A stretch of 47,179 bases of DNA, taken from contig JASUSA010000022.1 in NCBI GenBank assembly GCA_030446305.1, positions 1 through 47,179 on the forward strand. Reading direction: 5' to 3'. Below the pieces are notes generated by a model. The model did no database searches. It saw only the letters and a program-made list of their open reading frames with translations, and was not told the origin of the DNA. Position 1 is the stretch's first letter; the number at the start of each line of letters is the position of its first letter. Source of the DNA: Clostridiales bacterium (GTDB taxonomy: Bacteria > Bacillota > Clostridia > Peptostreptococcales > Acidaminobacteraceae). Positions 9,461-18,379 of the stretch are shown piece by piece. The position numbers and the translations under genes are program-made.

Positions 9461-10369
9461 ATGCGAGAAATCAAAATAACGGCCAATGAATCAGATCAGC
9501 GTATCGACCGGTTCCTGCTCAAGTACTTTAATGACACAACGCGCGGGAATCTCTATAAGCTCATGCGGAAAAAGGTCTTTAAACTCAACGGCAAACCGGT
9601 CACCAAACCGGAGACATTTTTAAAATGCGACGACGTCTTAACCATTTATATGGCAGAAGCGACGATTGAAAGCCTTCGAAAGCCCGTTGAGGTAGTGACG
9701 CCCGATCAGGTGGGACTCTCTATTATCTATGAAGATGACGATATTCTGATTGTGGATAAGCCAAAGGGCATGTTGACGCATCCGGATAAGACGGAATATA
9801 AAAATACGCTGTCGACCATTGTACAATTCTATTTGAAGCATCTTTGTACGCCGACGTTTAAGCCAGCACCGGTACATCGACTTGATAAGAACACAGGCGG
9901 TCTCGTCTTATTTGCGAAGCATTATGAGAGCTTAAAATATTACAATGCACTGATGCGCGAGCGAAAAATAGAAAAGTACTACCTGTGTATCTGTGAAGGA
10001 AAGACAAAACCGCAGGGCGAGGTCAAAGGCTATTTGACAAAAGACGAGCAATTAAATAAAGTAACCCTTTCGGCAAACGATCGAGATCAGAGCAAATTTT
10101 GCCATACCCTGTATAAAACCCTGACGTTTCAAAAAGGCTATAGTCTTGTTGAAGTTGCGCTTTTGACGGGGCGATCACATCAGATACGGGTTTCAATGGC
10201 CTATGAAGGCCATCCCATTGTCGGCGATGTAAAATATGGCGGAAAGAAACGCAGGGGTGAAACAACGCAGTTGCTGCATGCTTACAAGTTGGTGATCGGT
10301 GAACGCGTTTACACATCCAATTCGGAAGCAATTGATACCTTTATGGCTTCACTTAATGCGAATAACTGA
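9461..10369 (+). CDS. RluA-family 23S rRNA pseudouridine synthase
   Basis: A 302-aa enzyme of the RluA/RluC/RluD family. The N-terminal S4 domain (ITANESDQRIDRFL, then RKKVFKLNGKPV) is followed by the catalytic motif PVHRLDKNTGGLVLFAK with the nucleophilic Asp, and by LLTGRSHQIRVSMA. The S4 sequence and RLDKNT resemble Firmicutes RluC-type proteins, so 23S rRNA is the probable substrate. AAAGGAT precedes the ATG. A terminator-like hairpin follows. Confidence 0.93.
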   Translation: MREIKITANESDQRIDRFLLKYFNDTTRGNLYKLMRKKVFKLNGKPVTKPETFLKCDDVLTIYMAEATIESLRKPVEVVTPDQVGLSIIYEDDDILIVDKPKGMLTHPDKTEYKNTLSTIVQFYLKHLCTPTFKPAPVHRLDKNTGGLVLFAKHYESLKYYNALMRERKIEKYYLCICEGKTKPQGEVKGYLTKDEQLNKVTLSANDRDQSKFCHTLYKTLTFQKGYSLVEVALLTGRSHQIRVSMAYEGHPIVGDVKYGGKKRRGETTQLLHAYKLVIGERVYTSNSEAIDTFMASLNANN

Positions 10370-10391
10370 TGTGTTATAAGTGAACCTATAT

Positions 10392-10431
10392 AAGCGAACA
10401 TGGCGATCATTGAGGCGCCGTTCGCTTGTTT
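10392..10431 (+). terminator. Probable terminator after the RluA-family gene
   Basis: AAGCGAAC at 10392-10399 pairs with 10420-10427, with further G-C pairs inside. The T-tract is short and broken. Confidence 0.55.
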
Positions 10432-10496
10432 GAAACGTTTGGTAACGACAAAACGCGTTGAAGCTCGGAAAATATTTTAGATGGTGGGTGGTCAAC

Positions 10497-11300
10497 TTGG
10501 ATACTTCTCAACAGGTGGTACAGAAATTAATAGAACGCTATGATTATTGCGGTGCTTTAGAAATCCTTAAGGAAATGGGGCACGACCATTCAGATGCGGC
10601 GGTACTGATGGATTCTTGCCGCTATGCCGTCAATTTTGATTTTGCAACAGCGAAGAAACTGCTGACGCAATTATCGGAAGAGACGCGGCATAAGGATATG
10701 AGCCAGCTGTTGAAACGAAATGTTGACGCATTGACGGAGGGTTATCCGGACGCTTTGTTTTCAGAGCTCCTTGAAAATCTCAAATTTCAGATAGTCAATG
10801 AAGAATTTATCGATTTTCTGGGGCGCGTTTATCGATTTAAAGAAGCCATTTACAAATACATGTTTATTAAAAACCATTTGAAAAATCGTAAATTCAGTTT
10901 TCACATACGGTTTATGCAAAAGAAAGAAATCCTTAAAATCTTAAGGAACCACTATAAAATTTTTAACAGCAATTTAATTTTTGGCATCAATGCCTATTTT
11001 AAGAAGTATGCAAAGCACGATCCGAAGATTGAGCAGGTTATTAAACTTCTCAATTCCGAAAAAATGAATCAGCTTATTGAACTCAGACACGAATCGCTCA
11101 TTGGTCACGGTTTTCGAGGCGTGAGCTATGAAGAGATACAGCGTGTCTACGGCAACCCGTACACAATACTTGATGATTTTCGCGAATGTCTGTATTTGCT
11201 TGATATTGATATTCTAAGGTACAAGTATGCCATGGTTAATGATTTTATTTTGGAGACAATGCGCAATACTTTCGACGATGCAGAAACTTCTGATCATTGA
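10497..11300 (+). CDS. HEPN-like protein, possibly a CARF-less Csm6/Cas02710-type relative
   Basis: A 267-aa, mostly helical protein with no signal peptide or membrane helix. The N-terminal pattern (YDYCGALEILKEM, then FDFATAKKLLTQL) and the C-terminal LRHESLIGHGFRGVSYEEI recall the helical HEPN part of CRISPR-associated CARF-HEPN proteins such as TIGR02710. R197 and H204 form an R-x6-H motif of the kind that is catalytic in HEPN ribonucleases. No Rossmann CARF sensor, cas gene or CRISPR array is present here. The family call rests on motif memory only. The TTG at 10497 has GGTGGGTGG 5 nt ahead; an upstream in-frame TTG at 10458 has no ribosome binding site. A kinase-like gene follows after 65 nt. 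Confidence 0.4.
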   Translation: MDTSQQVVQKLIERYDYCGALEILKEMGHDHSDAAVLMDSCRYAVNFDFATAKKLLTQLSEETRHKDMSQLLKRNVDALTEGYPDALFSELLENLKFQIVNEEFIDFLGRVYRFKEAIYKYMFIKNHLKNRKFSFHIRFMQKKEILKILRNHYKIFNSNLIFGINAYFKKYAKHDPKIEQVIKLLNSEKMNQLIELRHESLIGHGFRGVSYEEIQRVYGNPYTILDDFRECLYLLDIDILRYKYAMVNDFILETMRNTFDDAETSDH

Positions 11301-11365
11301 TTGGGTAAGCTGTATAAATATGGGTATTAGAAAAGCGATGCAATAGAAACCTACGAGGAGGCTTT

Positions 11366-13015
11366 ATGTTAGAGATCAATGTAAAGGATTACGGCAAAGT
11401 TAGCGCACAGCCTGGGGAAAGCTATGAACAGATTGTTCAGCGCATGGCATTGGCGGGAAAGCCAAAGGTATTGGCAATAAGGTGCAGCAATACCCTCAGG
11501 GAGCTTAACGATACGATAGAAGGCCCGTGTGACTTGACATTGGTGGATCTTGCAAGTTCTGACGGCGAAAAAATATATCAGCGAAGCCTGTCATTTATCA
11601 TGATTTATGCGGCAAAAACATGTTTTCCCGGCATCAAAGTACGCATCGAGCACTCTCTTAGCAAAGGGTTGTATTGTGAATTTGATTATGAGCGAAAACT
11701 GCTGCAGGCAGATTATAATTGCATTCGCGAAAAGATGCTCGAGACGATTAAAGCGGATCTCCCATTTGAAAAAGTTACCGTTCGCAAGTCAGAAGCCATT
11801 GCAATTTTTGAAAAGCTGCAGATGCCGACAAAAGTGGCACTGCTAAAATATCGAGACAGCGATTGGATCAATCTCTATAAACTCGAAGATCAAATTGATT
11901 ATTTTTACGGCTACATGGTGCCAAGTACAGGGTATATTGAACACTTTGAGATTATCAAATACGATGAGGGCATTATTCTCATGCACCCAACGAAATACTA
12001 TCCGTTTGAGGCAGCGCCGTTTATAGAATCGCCTAAGATAGCAGAAGTGTTTAAAGAGGCTGAAATCTGGGGTGAGATTATGGATATTGGCTATGTCTGC
12101 AATCTCAATGCATTGATTGAAGCCGATGCACACAAGGAGCTTATTCAGATCGCAGAAGCACTCCACGAGAAGAAAGTTGCGACAATTGCAGATATCATTA
12201 CAAAACAACGAAAGCGGGTTATTCTTATTGCAGGGCCATCATCATCGGGGAAGACGACATTTGCAAATCGTCTGAAAGTACAGCTCAAAGTCAACGGTTT
12301 GCACCCCATTACGATTTCGACAGACAACTACTTTGTGGATCGGGAATTAACGCCTAAAGATGAAAATGGTGATTTGGATTTTGAATCACTTGATGCAGTG
12401 GATGTTGACCTCTTTAATACGCACATTATGAAACTGTTGGACGGCGAGTCTGTTAATCTGCCGATTTTCGATTTTCACAAGGGTAAGCGAACGTATCGTC
12501 AGCAGCCGATTTGCATTACGGCAAACCAGCCGATTATCATTGAAGGCATTCATGGCTTAAATGAAAAACTGTCCTATCATATCTTTAAGCGGGATAAATT
12601 TAAAATATACGTGAGTGCACTGACACAGCTTAATATTGATGAGCACAACCGAATTCCGACAACACAGACGCGCCTTCTCAGACGTATTGTCAGGGATAAC
12701 CAATTTAGAGGACATTCCGCCTTGAAAACGATCAATATGTGGAATTCTGTCAGACGCGGAGAGGAAAAAAACATATTCCCGTTTCAGGAAGAAGCGGATA
12801 TTATGTTCAATACGGCGCTGCCTTATGAGCTGGCAATCTTGAAAAAACATGCCGAACCTTTACTCAAGCAGATACCGCAATCCGAACCGGCTTATGGCGA
12901 GGCTTTGCTTTTGATGAAGTTTCTCAGCTATTTTGTATCGATAGATGACGATCAGCTTGTACCGCACGTTTCGATTTTAAAAGAATTTATTGGTGGCAGC
13001 GGCTTTGATGTGTAG
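11366..13015 (+). CDS. Uridine-kinase-like nucleoside kinase with TGS/SAD-like N-terminus
   Basis: A 549-aa protein built like the Firmicutes nucleoside kinases annotated as uridine kinase-like. The N-terminal about 60 residues look like a TGS fold, and residues about 60-260 resemble the threonyl-tRNA synthetase SAD region (YGYMVPSTGYIEHFEI). A P-loop kinase domain follows with Walker A GPSSSGKT at 290-297, STDNYFVDR and EGIHGLNE. The true substrate is uncertain: the kinase part resembles uridine/phosphoribulokinases, while the N-terminus suggests an RNA or tRNA link. AGGAGGC precedes the ATG. The stop codon is 11 nt from the next ATG, so it is probably cotranscribed with the phosphatase. Confidence 0.85.
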   Translation: MLEINVKDYGKVSAQPGESYEQIVQRMALAGKPKVLAIRCSNTLRELNDTIEGPCDLTLVDLASSDGEKIYQRSLSFIMIYAAKTCFPGIKVRIEHSLSKGLYCEFDYERKLLQADYNCIREKMLETIKADLPFEKVTVRKSEAIAIFEKLQMPTKVALLKYRDSDWINLYKLEDQIDYFYGYMVPSTGYIEHFEIIKYDEGIILMHPTKYYPFEAAPFIESPKIAEVFKEAEIWGEIMDIGYVCNLNALIEADAHKELIQIAEALHEKKVATIADIITKQRKRVILIAGPSSSGKTTFANRLKVQLKVNGLHPITISTDNYFVDRELTPKDENGDLDFESLDAVDVDLFNTHIMKLLDGESVNLPIFDFHKGKRTYRQQPICITANQPIIIEGIHGLNEKLSYHIFKRDKFKIYVSALTQLNIDEHNRIPTTQTRLLRRIVRDNQFRGHSALKTINMWNSVRRGEEKNIFPFQEEADIMFNTALPYELAILKKHAEPLLKQIPQSEPAYGEALLLMKFLSYFVSIDDDQLVPHVSILKEFIGGSGFDV

Positions 13016-13026
13016 TGAGGGCGTTT

Positions 13027-14619
13027 ATGTTTCGAAGAGGTGAACACAACTATCAACTTTATACGCGAACTTTTGTGCTCCTCTGTCTGGTTCTGATTTT
13101 GGATATCGTTATCAGGCATCATATTGACACATTGACGGGTTATTATTTCAGTGGACTGATTTTTGCCATTATGGTTGCGGGGATCTTCTATGGCGGGACG
13201 CTTTATTTTAAACGTCATCTCATGACGCGATGGCAGCAGAGAGAAGTGGGACTTGTCTTTATAGGATTCATTGGAAACTATATTTTAGCCGTTTTTAATC
13301 TCGTCTACCATCGTTTTGAAATTGTACCGTTAACCAATTATTATTTGGCTTATGCCAACTTGTTTATTGGGATGATTGTTTTCTTTTCACTTGGCAAATG
13401 GCAGTCTGATTCATGGGAAGCGATGCTGCAGAAGAAGCATAAGGTGGTTTTCTGGATTTTGGCAGGATGCGAAATTATCATGTGGCAGATGATTAAATGG
13501 TCTTGGCTTCATTACGGTGCAACGGTGTCCTTTGTTGATATTGTCGGCGCGGCATTGCTCGTCGCTGTTCTCCTCAATTATTTTGCCCGCCATTATCGCC
13601 AGCAGCTTGATGTTGGTGTGGTGGTACCGCTGACTTACCTCAGTATTGCACAGTTCTACCTCAGTATTGCAGATCGCGAGAATGTTTTCATGCATCTGCA
13701 TCCATACTGGTTAATGCTATTGGGCGTCGTTTTGCTGGTCATCTACCAAGTACGCGAGATAAAGGTCGTCCTTTCAGACCATAATACGGCGATGTATCGC
13801 CAATTTAATGTGTATTCTCAAAATCTTCGAAAGTTGATCGACAAAAAAACGGTACAGATTCGCGAGGCGAATCAGAGCATTATTAATGAGCTAGAATATG
13901 CGCGCGTCATACAGCAGTCGCTTTTGCCGCCGAGAAAGTATACGTATCGCGATGTTACGCTGGTTTCTGATTACTATCCATGTGAGCGTTTAAGTGGAGA
14001 CTTCTTTGATGTCTTTAGAATAGATGATGAATTTATTGCGCTCTATTATATGGATGTCGCCGGACATGGCATATCGGCGGCGCTGCTCACGATGCTGAGC
14101 AATAACTTTTTAAGAGCCCAGGATCATCAACTCAAACGACTCTGGGCACAAAGGCCAGATAAGAGTCTGAAATTCTTTTACGATCACTTTAACTCACTGA
14201 GTCTTCCAGAGGAGATGCATCTGGTTATTTTCTATGCAACCTATAATCTGACAACAAAGGTGTTGACCTATTGCTCCGGCGGTATGAACTGCGCGCCGGT
14301 TGTCTTCAGGAAAAATGGCAACTACGAGATTTTGGATCAGAGTGACGGCTTTCCTATATGCATGATGGGCAATGTCTTTTCACCTGTGTTTGCATCGGCA
14401 AATGTGCTGCTTAGACCCGGTGACCGCGTCGTGTTTTATACAGACGGCTTGACGGATAAAGACAAGAATAAAATATTTAACGATGAAGAGCTCATTGCAT
14501 TTTGCCGACAGCATCGCAAAAAGAGCATTCGGGATTTTAACGCCGTTCTGACAGAGAAAATTGCCCCAAACAAAGACGATCTAAATGATGATATTACCTA
14601 TATCATTATGGATATTTAG
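13027..14619 (+). CDS. Membrane SpoIIE/RsbU-type PP2C protein phosphatase
   Basis: A 530-aa membrane protein. About eight hydrophobic helices fill residues 12-235 with no sensor domain I recognise. A coiled-coil stretch (about 250-295) leads to a PPM/SpoIIE phosphatase domain: ERLSGDFFDV and MDVAGHG carry metal-binding Asp residues, FYTDGLTD is the typical late motif and DDITYIIMDI closes the domain. Relatives dephosphorylate anti-anti-sigma factors (SpoIIAA/RsbV-like), so it may link a membrane signal to a partner switch; no partner gene is nearby. The ATG at 13027 is favoured because GAGGG lies 6 nt ahead. It is coupled to the kinase gene upstream. Confidence 0.88.
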   Translation: MFRRGEHNYQLYTRTFVLLCLVLILDIVIRHHIDTLTGYYFSGLIFAIMVAGIFYGGTLYFKRHLMTRWQQREVGLVFIGFIGNYILAVFNLVYHRFEIVPLTNYYLAYANLFIGMIVFFSLGKWQSDSWEAMLQKKHKVVFWILAGCEIIMWQMIKWSWLHYGATVSFVDIVGAALLVAVLLNYFARHYRQQLDVGVVVPLTYLSIAQFYLSIADRENVFMHLHPYWLMLLGVVLLVIYQVREIKVVLSDHNTAMYRQFNVYSQNLRKLIDKKTVQIREANQSIINELEYARVIQQSLLPPRKYTYRDVTLVSDYYPCERLSGDFFDVFRIDDEFIALYYMDVAGHGISAALLTMLSNNFLRAQDHQLKRLWAQRPDKSLKFFYDHFNSLSLPEEMHLVIFYATYNLTTKVLTYCSGGMNCAPVVFRKNGNYEILDQSDGFPICMMGNVFSPVFASANVLLRPGDRVVFYTDGLTDKDKNKIFNDEELIAFCRQHRKKSIRDFNAVLTEKIAPNKDDLNDDITYIIMDI

Positions 14620-14624
14620 TCGTG

Positions 14625-14685
14625 TTGACGGGATACATACAAATTAATATAATAGACGTATAAATTATTTTATATATATAAATTT
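14625..14685 (+). promoter_or_regulatory. Strong sigma-A promoter with an AT-rich palindrome at the start site
   Basis: TTGACG (14625-14630), exactly 17 bp, then TATAAT (14648-14653). An imperfect AT-rich palindrome at 14662-14685 (arms AAATT and AATTT) begins at about the transcription start, where a repressor could block it. The leader would be about 100 nt. The regulator encoded next is the obvious candidate to bind here. Confidence 0.75.
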
Positions 14686-14762
14686 TTCGAGACGTTTGGC
14701 CTATGTTGCTGGGTACAATGATCGATTACAGCGATAAAGTAATTTATAAATGAGGTTGCCAA

Positions 14763-15329
14763 ATGAAAGAAGTCATGGTTTTAAAAGAGTTAGAACAAAT
14801 TAAAGCAATTTCTCAACAGTATCGACTGCAAGTGGTCGAGGCTTTTGAGAATAAACCTAAGACGGCGAAACAAATTGCGGAAATGATGGGCGAACCGCAC
14901 GGTCGTGTCAATTATCACATCAAAATGCTTGAGAAGGTTGGCATTATTGAGCGCGTTGAAGAGATTGTGAAATTTGGCGTCGTCGAAAAGTATTACTGTC
15001 CCGTTGCGAAAAAGATAATGATCGACAGCACGGCTGTAACGCTTGACGACGAGATGAACGATTCGATTGGAAAAGTTTCTTTGGCATTTTTTGAAGGAAT
15101 CTCAAGAGATTTTTATGCGTCATTGGAGCATTTTAACGGAACGACCAGCCGTAAAATTGCGTATGCCTCTGACTACTATTTAACAGATGAGGAAGCTAAA
15201 GAACTTTCTGATAAGCTAAATCAAGTGATGGGAGCGTTCCTAGAGGGAAAGGATCAGCCCCGATCCAATGCACACAGACATTTTTCCGCGCATATGGTAA
15301 TTCCAATGCCTGAACGATGTGAAAAGTAA
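14763..15329 (+). CDS. ArsR-type winged-helix transcriptional regulator
   Basis: A 188-aa protein with an N-terminal winged-helix domain of ArsR type: TAKQIAEMMGEPHGRVNYHIKMLEKVGIIERV covers the helix-turn-helix and start of the wing at about residues 38-70. No ArsR metal-binding CxC motif is visible. The C-terminal about 100 residues are helical and of unknown ligand specificity. TGAGGT lies 6 nt before the ATG. The peptide-binding lipoprotein gene follows after 27 nt, so the regulator probably controls this two-gene operon and itself. Confidence 0.85.
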   Translation: MKEVMVLKELEQIKAISQQYRLQVVEAFENKPKTAKQIAEMMGEPHGRVNYHIKMLEKVGIIERVEEIVKFGVVEKYYCPVAKKIMIDSTAVTLDDEMNDSIGKVSLAFFEGISRDFYASLEHFNGTTSRKIAYASDYYLTDEEAKELSDKLNQVMGAFLEGKDQPRSNAHRHFSAHMVIPMPERCEK

Positions 15330-15356
15330 GTTCTACATTAAATAAGGGGGATTCAA

Positions 15357-17081
15357 ATGAATAAATCACTGGTACTCTTGTTAGCACTTGTGATCGTTTT
15401 TTCGATGGGGCTGATGGGCTGTGGCAACGGCGACATCACACCATCAGATACGCAAACACCTGCCGCAACAACTGATTCTGAGACACCTGAGGAAACGACG
15501 AGCAACTTAAACGTCGATGACAACGCTGCACTGGCTAGGGGTAATATTCTTACGGTCTCCACCACGTCATTAGATGGTCAATTCAATCCAGTTATGACGG
15601 ACAACCTCTATGATACATGGGTTGTTAATCTTGTATTCGAAGGTCTTATCACCAATGATGCCAAGGGTAATCCCATTCCGGCAGCAGCCGACAATTGGGA
15701 AATTTCTGAAGACAAACGTATTTATACGTTCCATTTAGCGGACGGTATGACGTTCCACGATGGAGAGCCGGTAACAGCTCAGGATGTTGCATTTACTTAT
15801 TATACGATGGCCGATCCCAACTACGATGGGCCTTTGGGTTATGTCGTCGCCGATATTGTCGGAGTCGACGCCTATCAAAAGTATGAATCGGATACGATTG
15901 AGGGGATTAAGGTTATTGATGAATCAACGGTTTCGTTTGAGCTGACATCGCCAAATGTCCAGAAAATATGGGACTTTAGCTATGGTATCATGCCGGAACA
16001 TGTATACCGGTATGATAACTGGGAAACTTTTAAAGCGATGGTTAGTAATCCCGTTGGTTCTGGCATTATGAAATTTGATGCGTTTAAAATTGGAGATTAC
16101 GTACAGTTGTCGACAAATGAAAATTATAATAAGGGCAGGGCGGCCATTGACGGTGTTGTGATTAAGATACAGCCAATTGAAACGGCTACGGCGGCACTTG
16201 CCGCAGGTGGTATTGATCTCGTCAATCCACCTGCGAGTTTGGATAACTACGATATGATGATTTCAACCGGTATTGCCGACGTTCAGGAATTTACCGGCAA
16301 TGGCTATAACTACATTGGTTTCAATCTTCGAAGTCCAAAACTTTCGGATAAGCGCGTTCGACAGGCATTGGCCTATGGACTGAATCGTGAAGTTTTCATT
16401 GAAAAACAGTGGGAGGGGTTTGCCTCCGTATGCAATGCGCCGATTTCACCGGTTTCGTGGGCCTATCCTGATCCAAGCCTCTTAAACGATTACGCTTATG
16501 ATCCCGCTAAGGCGCGGGCGCTGCTTGACGAAGCGGGCTGGGTTGATACAGATGGCGATGGTATTCGCGAGAAGGACGGGATAAAACTTTCGTTGGTTTG
16601 GACAGCCTACAATGATGTTGACTGGCCTATGAATTTTGTTGCAATGGCGAAGGAGAACTGGAAGGCAATTGGTGTTGAACTCGAGGCTGATCTCATGGGG
16701 TTTAATGCCGTGACAGAAAAAGTTTTTAATCAGCAGGATTTTGAGCTTTGGAATATGGGATGGTCGCTGGCCATTGACCCTGATCCTACCGGTATTTTTG
16801 ATAGTGCTTCAGATGTCTTGGGTGGTTATAATGCAGGCGGCTATGTTAATGAACGTGCAGAAGAAATCTTCAAAGAAGGCAATATGGCTTATGATCAGGC
16901 GACGCGAGCAGCACTTTACCAAGAGTGGGCAATCATCGCAAACGATGAACTGCCGTATCTTTTTAATGCCTATCGCAATGAAATTTGGGGCGTTAATAAA
17001 CGTGTAAAAGGCATGAAACTGGGGCCGTATTACGACTGGACATATACCGTTAAAGAGATCACACTGGATTACGTACAATAG
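15357..17081 (+). CDS. Solute-binding lipoprotein of a peptide-type ABC transporter
   Basis: A 574-aa SBP_bac_5 (OppA/DppA-type) protein. The signal peptide ends in the lipobox LMGC with Cys22 as the predicted lipidated residue, so the protein should be anchored outside the membrane. A Ser/Thr/Glu-rich spacer follows. Family motifs include VFEGLITND, the TFHLADGMTFHDGEPVTAQD region and YIGFNLRSPKLSDKRVRQAL. It would capture oligopeptides or a similar ligand. No permease or ATPase gene is nearby, so it must work with a transporter encoded elsewhere or act as a sensor. AAGGGGGAT precedes the ATG. A strong terminator follows. Confidence 0.92.
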   Translation: MNKSLVLLLALVIVFSMGLMGCGNGDITPSDTQTPAATTDSETPEETTSNLNVDDNAALARGNILTVSTTSLDGQFNPVMTDNLYDTWVVNLVFEGLITNDAKGNPIPAAADNWEISEDKRIYTFHLADGMTFHDGEPVTAQDVAFTYYTMADPNYDGPLGYVVADIVGVDAYQKYESDTIEGIKVIDESTVSFELTSPNVQKIWDFSYGIMPEHVYRYDNWETFKAMVSNPVGSGIMKFDAFKIGDYVQLSTNENYNKGRAAIDGVVIKIQPIETATAALAAGGIDLVNPPASLDNYDMMISTGIADVQEFTGNGYNYIGFNLRSPKLSDKRVRQALAYGLNREVFIEKQWEGFASVCNAPISPVSWAYPDPSLLNDYAYDPAKARALLDEAGWVDTDGDGIREKDGIKLSLVWTAYNDVDWPMNFVAMAKENWKAIGVELEADLMGFNAVTEKVFNQQDFELWNMGWSLAIDPDPTGIFDSASDVLGGYNAGGYVNERAEEIFKEGNMAYDQATRAALYQEWAIIANDELPYLFNAYRNEIWGVNKRVKGMKLGPYYDWTYTVKEITLDYVQ

Positions 17082-17086
17082 AAGAG

Positions 17087-17146
17087 AAAGAGAACTCAGC
17101 ATCCGCATGTATAAGTGTTATACACCGCGGTTGCTGGGTTCTTTTT
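17087..17146 (+). terminator. Terminator after the binding-protein gene
   Basis: AAAGAGAACTCAGCA pairs with TGCTGGGTTCTTTTT across the unit, with inner stems CCGC/GCGG and GTATAA/TTATAC. The T-run ends the hairpin. Confidence 0.85.
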
Positions 17147-17184
17147 ATCGGTTGTTTGAGTGTTGAGGATGCGGAGGATATCTG

Positions 17185-18255
17185 TTGGACAGAATGGTGC
17201 AATTTGTTAATAAATGGCTCGGAACCGTTGAGGTGCCATTGCCCGCAAAAGGACATATTGAGGCAGGTGTTTTGCATCTCACACAGAAAAGCTGTCAGTT
17301 TTTAGCAGACCAAATGCGTTTGGTGTTAAATAAAACGCAAGTAATGACCTCCTTTGAACCAAACCCTGAAGGGCGAAATCTATTTGATGATATCTTAACG
17401 CGTTTTAACGGTAATGCGATTGTCGTTGTGATTGGCGTGCCCTATCCTTTAACAAAGCCGATTGCGCTCAAAAAGGGCATGGGCTTTATTGATGGTGTAG
17501 CGGCTTATGGTGAATACCACAATCATGTGAAGGTTATTTTAAAGCAATTGGCTGATGCAATGACAGAAGAACTTTCCTTTACGCCGGTGAGCGCTGAACA
17601 GTATGTCGATACATCGCCATATGTTGATCGAGAATTGGGATTCTGGTGCGGTCTTGGCGCATACGGGCGGAATCATCAGTTGATGAATGCGACGCTTGGA
17701 TCGCACTTTAATATTGGGACGCTGCTGCTTGGTGCGCCGGAAGGATACCTGTCTGAGGAAAAGGCTGAGATAACAATGGCAAGTGTGATGGCGCGTTCCG
17801 GTGAATCGCGCCTATTTGAAGGATGCAGAGGCTGTAATGCCTGTGTGACTGCATGTCCAACAGGTATCTGCGGGTCGGAAATGATGGCCCGCGATCAGTG
17901 TCTTTCCTATATAACGCAGACAAAAGAGGCTATTTCAGATGCAATGGCCCTTAAAATGGGAACGCGGCTCTATGGCTGTAGCACATGTCAGCTGGCATGT
18001 CCTTATAATGAACCGATGACCGATCTTGGTGCGGGTCAAGTGGCATTAAAGCAGGCAATCGGTTTAACCAATCGATCATTTAAGCGGCAATACGGCCATA
18101 CGGGCATTGCATGGCGCGGTGTCAATGTGTTTAAGCGCAATGCAATGATTGCGATGCGCAATACAGGTATTTTATTATCGGATTCTGAACGGAGCCTGCT
18201 ATTGGGAAATCCGTTTTTAAAATCATATGTCGGGAAATTGCATGATGACCTTTAG
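17185..18255 (+). CDS. queG: Epoxyqueuosine reductase-like protein (QueG family)
   Basis: QueG is a cobalamin-dependent iron-sulfur enzyme that reduces epoxyqueuosine to queuosine in tRNA. This 356-aa protein has the two 4Fe-4S motifs, CRGCNACVTACPTGICG and CSTCQLACPYNEP, and the preceding QueG region (VDRELGFWCGLGAYGRN, then GSHFNIGTLLLG). FKRNAMIAMRN near the end matches the usual RNA-type C-terminal segment. The sequence is fairly divergent: the AGLGW-GKN loop reads CGLGAYGRN. The start is TTG with GGAGG 7 nt ahead. No other queuosine genes are in the window. A paralogous corrinoid/FeS reductase is the main alternative. Confidence 0.8.
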   Translation: MDRMVQFVNKWLGTVEVPLPAKGHIEAGVLHLTQKSCQFLADQMRLVLNKTQVMTSFEPNPEGRNLFDDILTRFNGNAIVVVIGVPYPLTKPIALKKGMGFIDGVAAYGEYHNHVKVILKQLADAMTEELSFTPVSAEQYVDTSPYVDRELGFWCGLGAYGRNHQLMNATLGSHFNIGTLLLGAPEGYLSEEKAEITMASVMARSGESRLFEGCRGCNACVTACPTGICGSEMMARDQCLSYITQTKEAISDAMALKMGTRLYGCSTCQLACPYNEPMTDLGAGQVALKQAIGLTNRSFKRQYGHTGIAWRGVNVFKRNAMIAMRNTGILLSDSERSLLLGNPFLKSYVGKLHDDL

Positions 18256-18379
18256 TTGATCTTTACTGCAATAGGTGAAATGTCCGTCTTTTGAATGGTA
18301 TGCATATTGCCGTTAAAGGCTTGAAATTTGAATGATGCAATTTTCTCATGTCTTAAAAGAAGCTAAGGAGGCAAATACT

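Noticed and set aside
16741..17007. 88-aa open frame on the + strand inside the binding-protein gene
   Set aside because: It is a frame-shifted shadow of the SBP gene.
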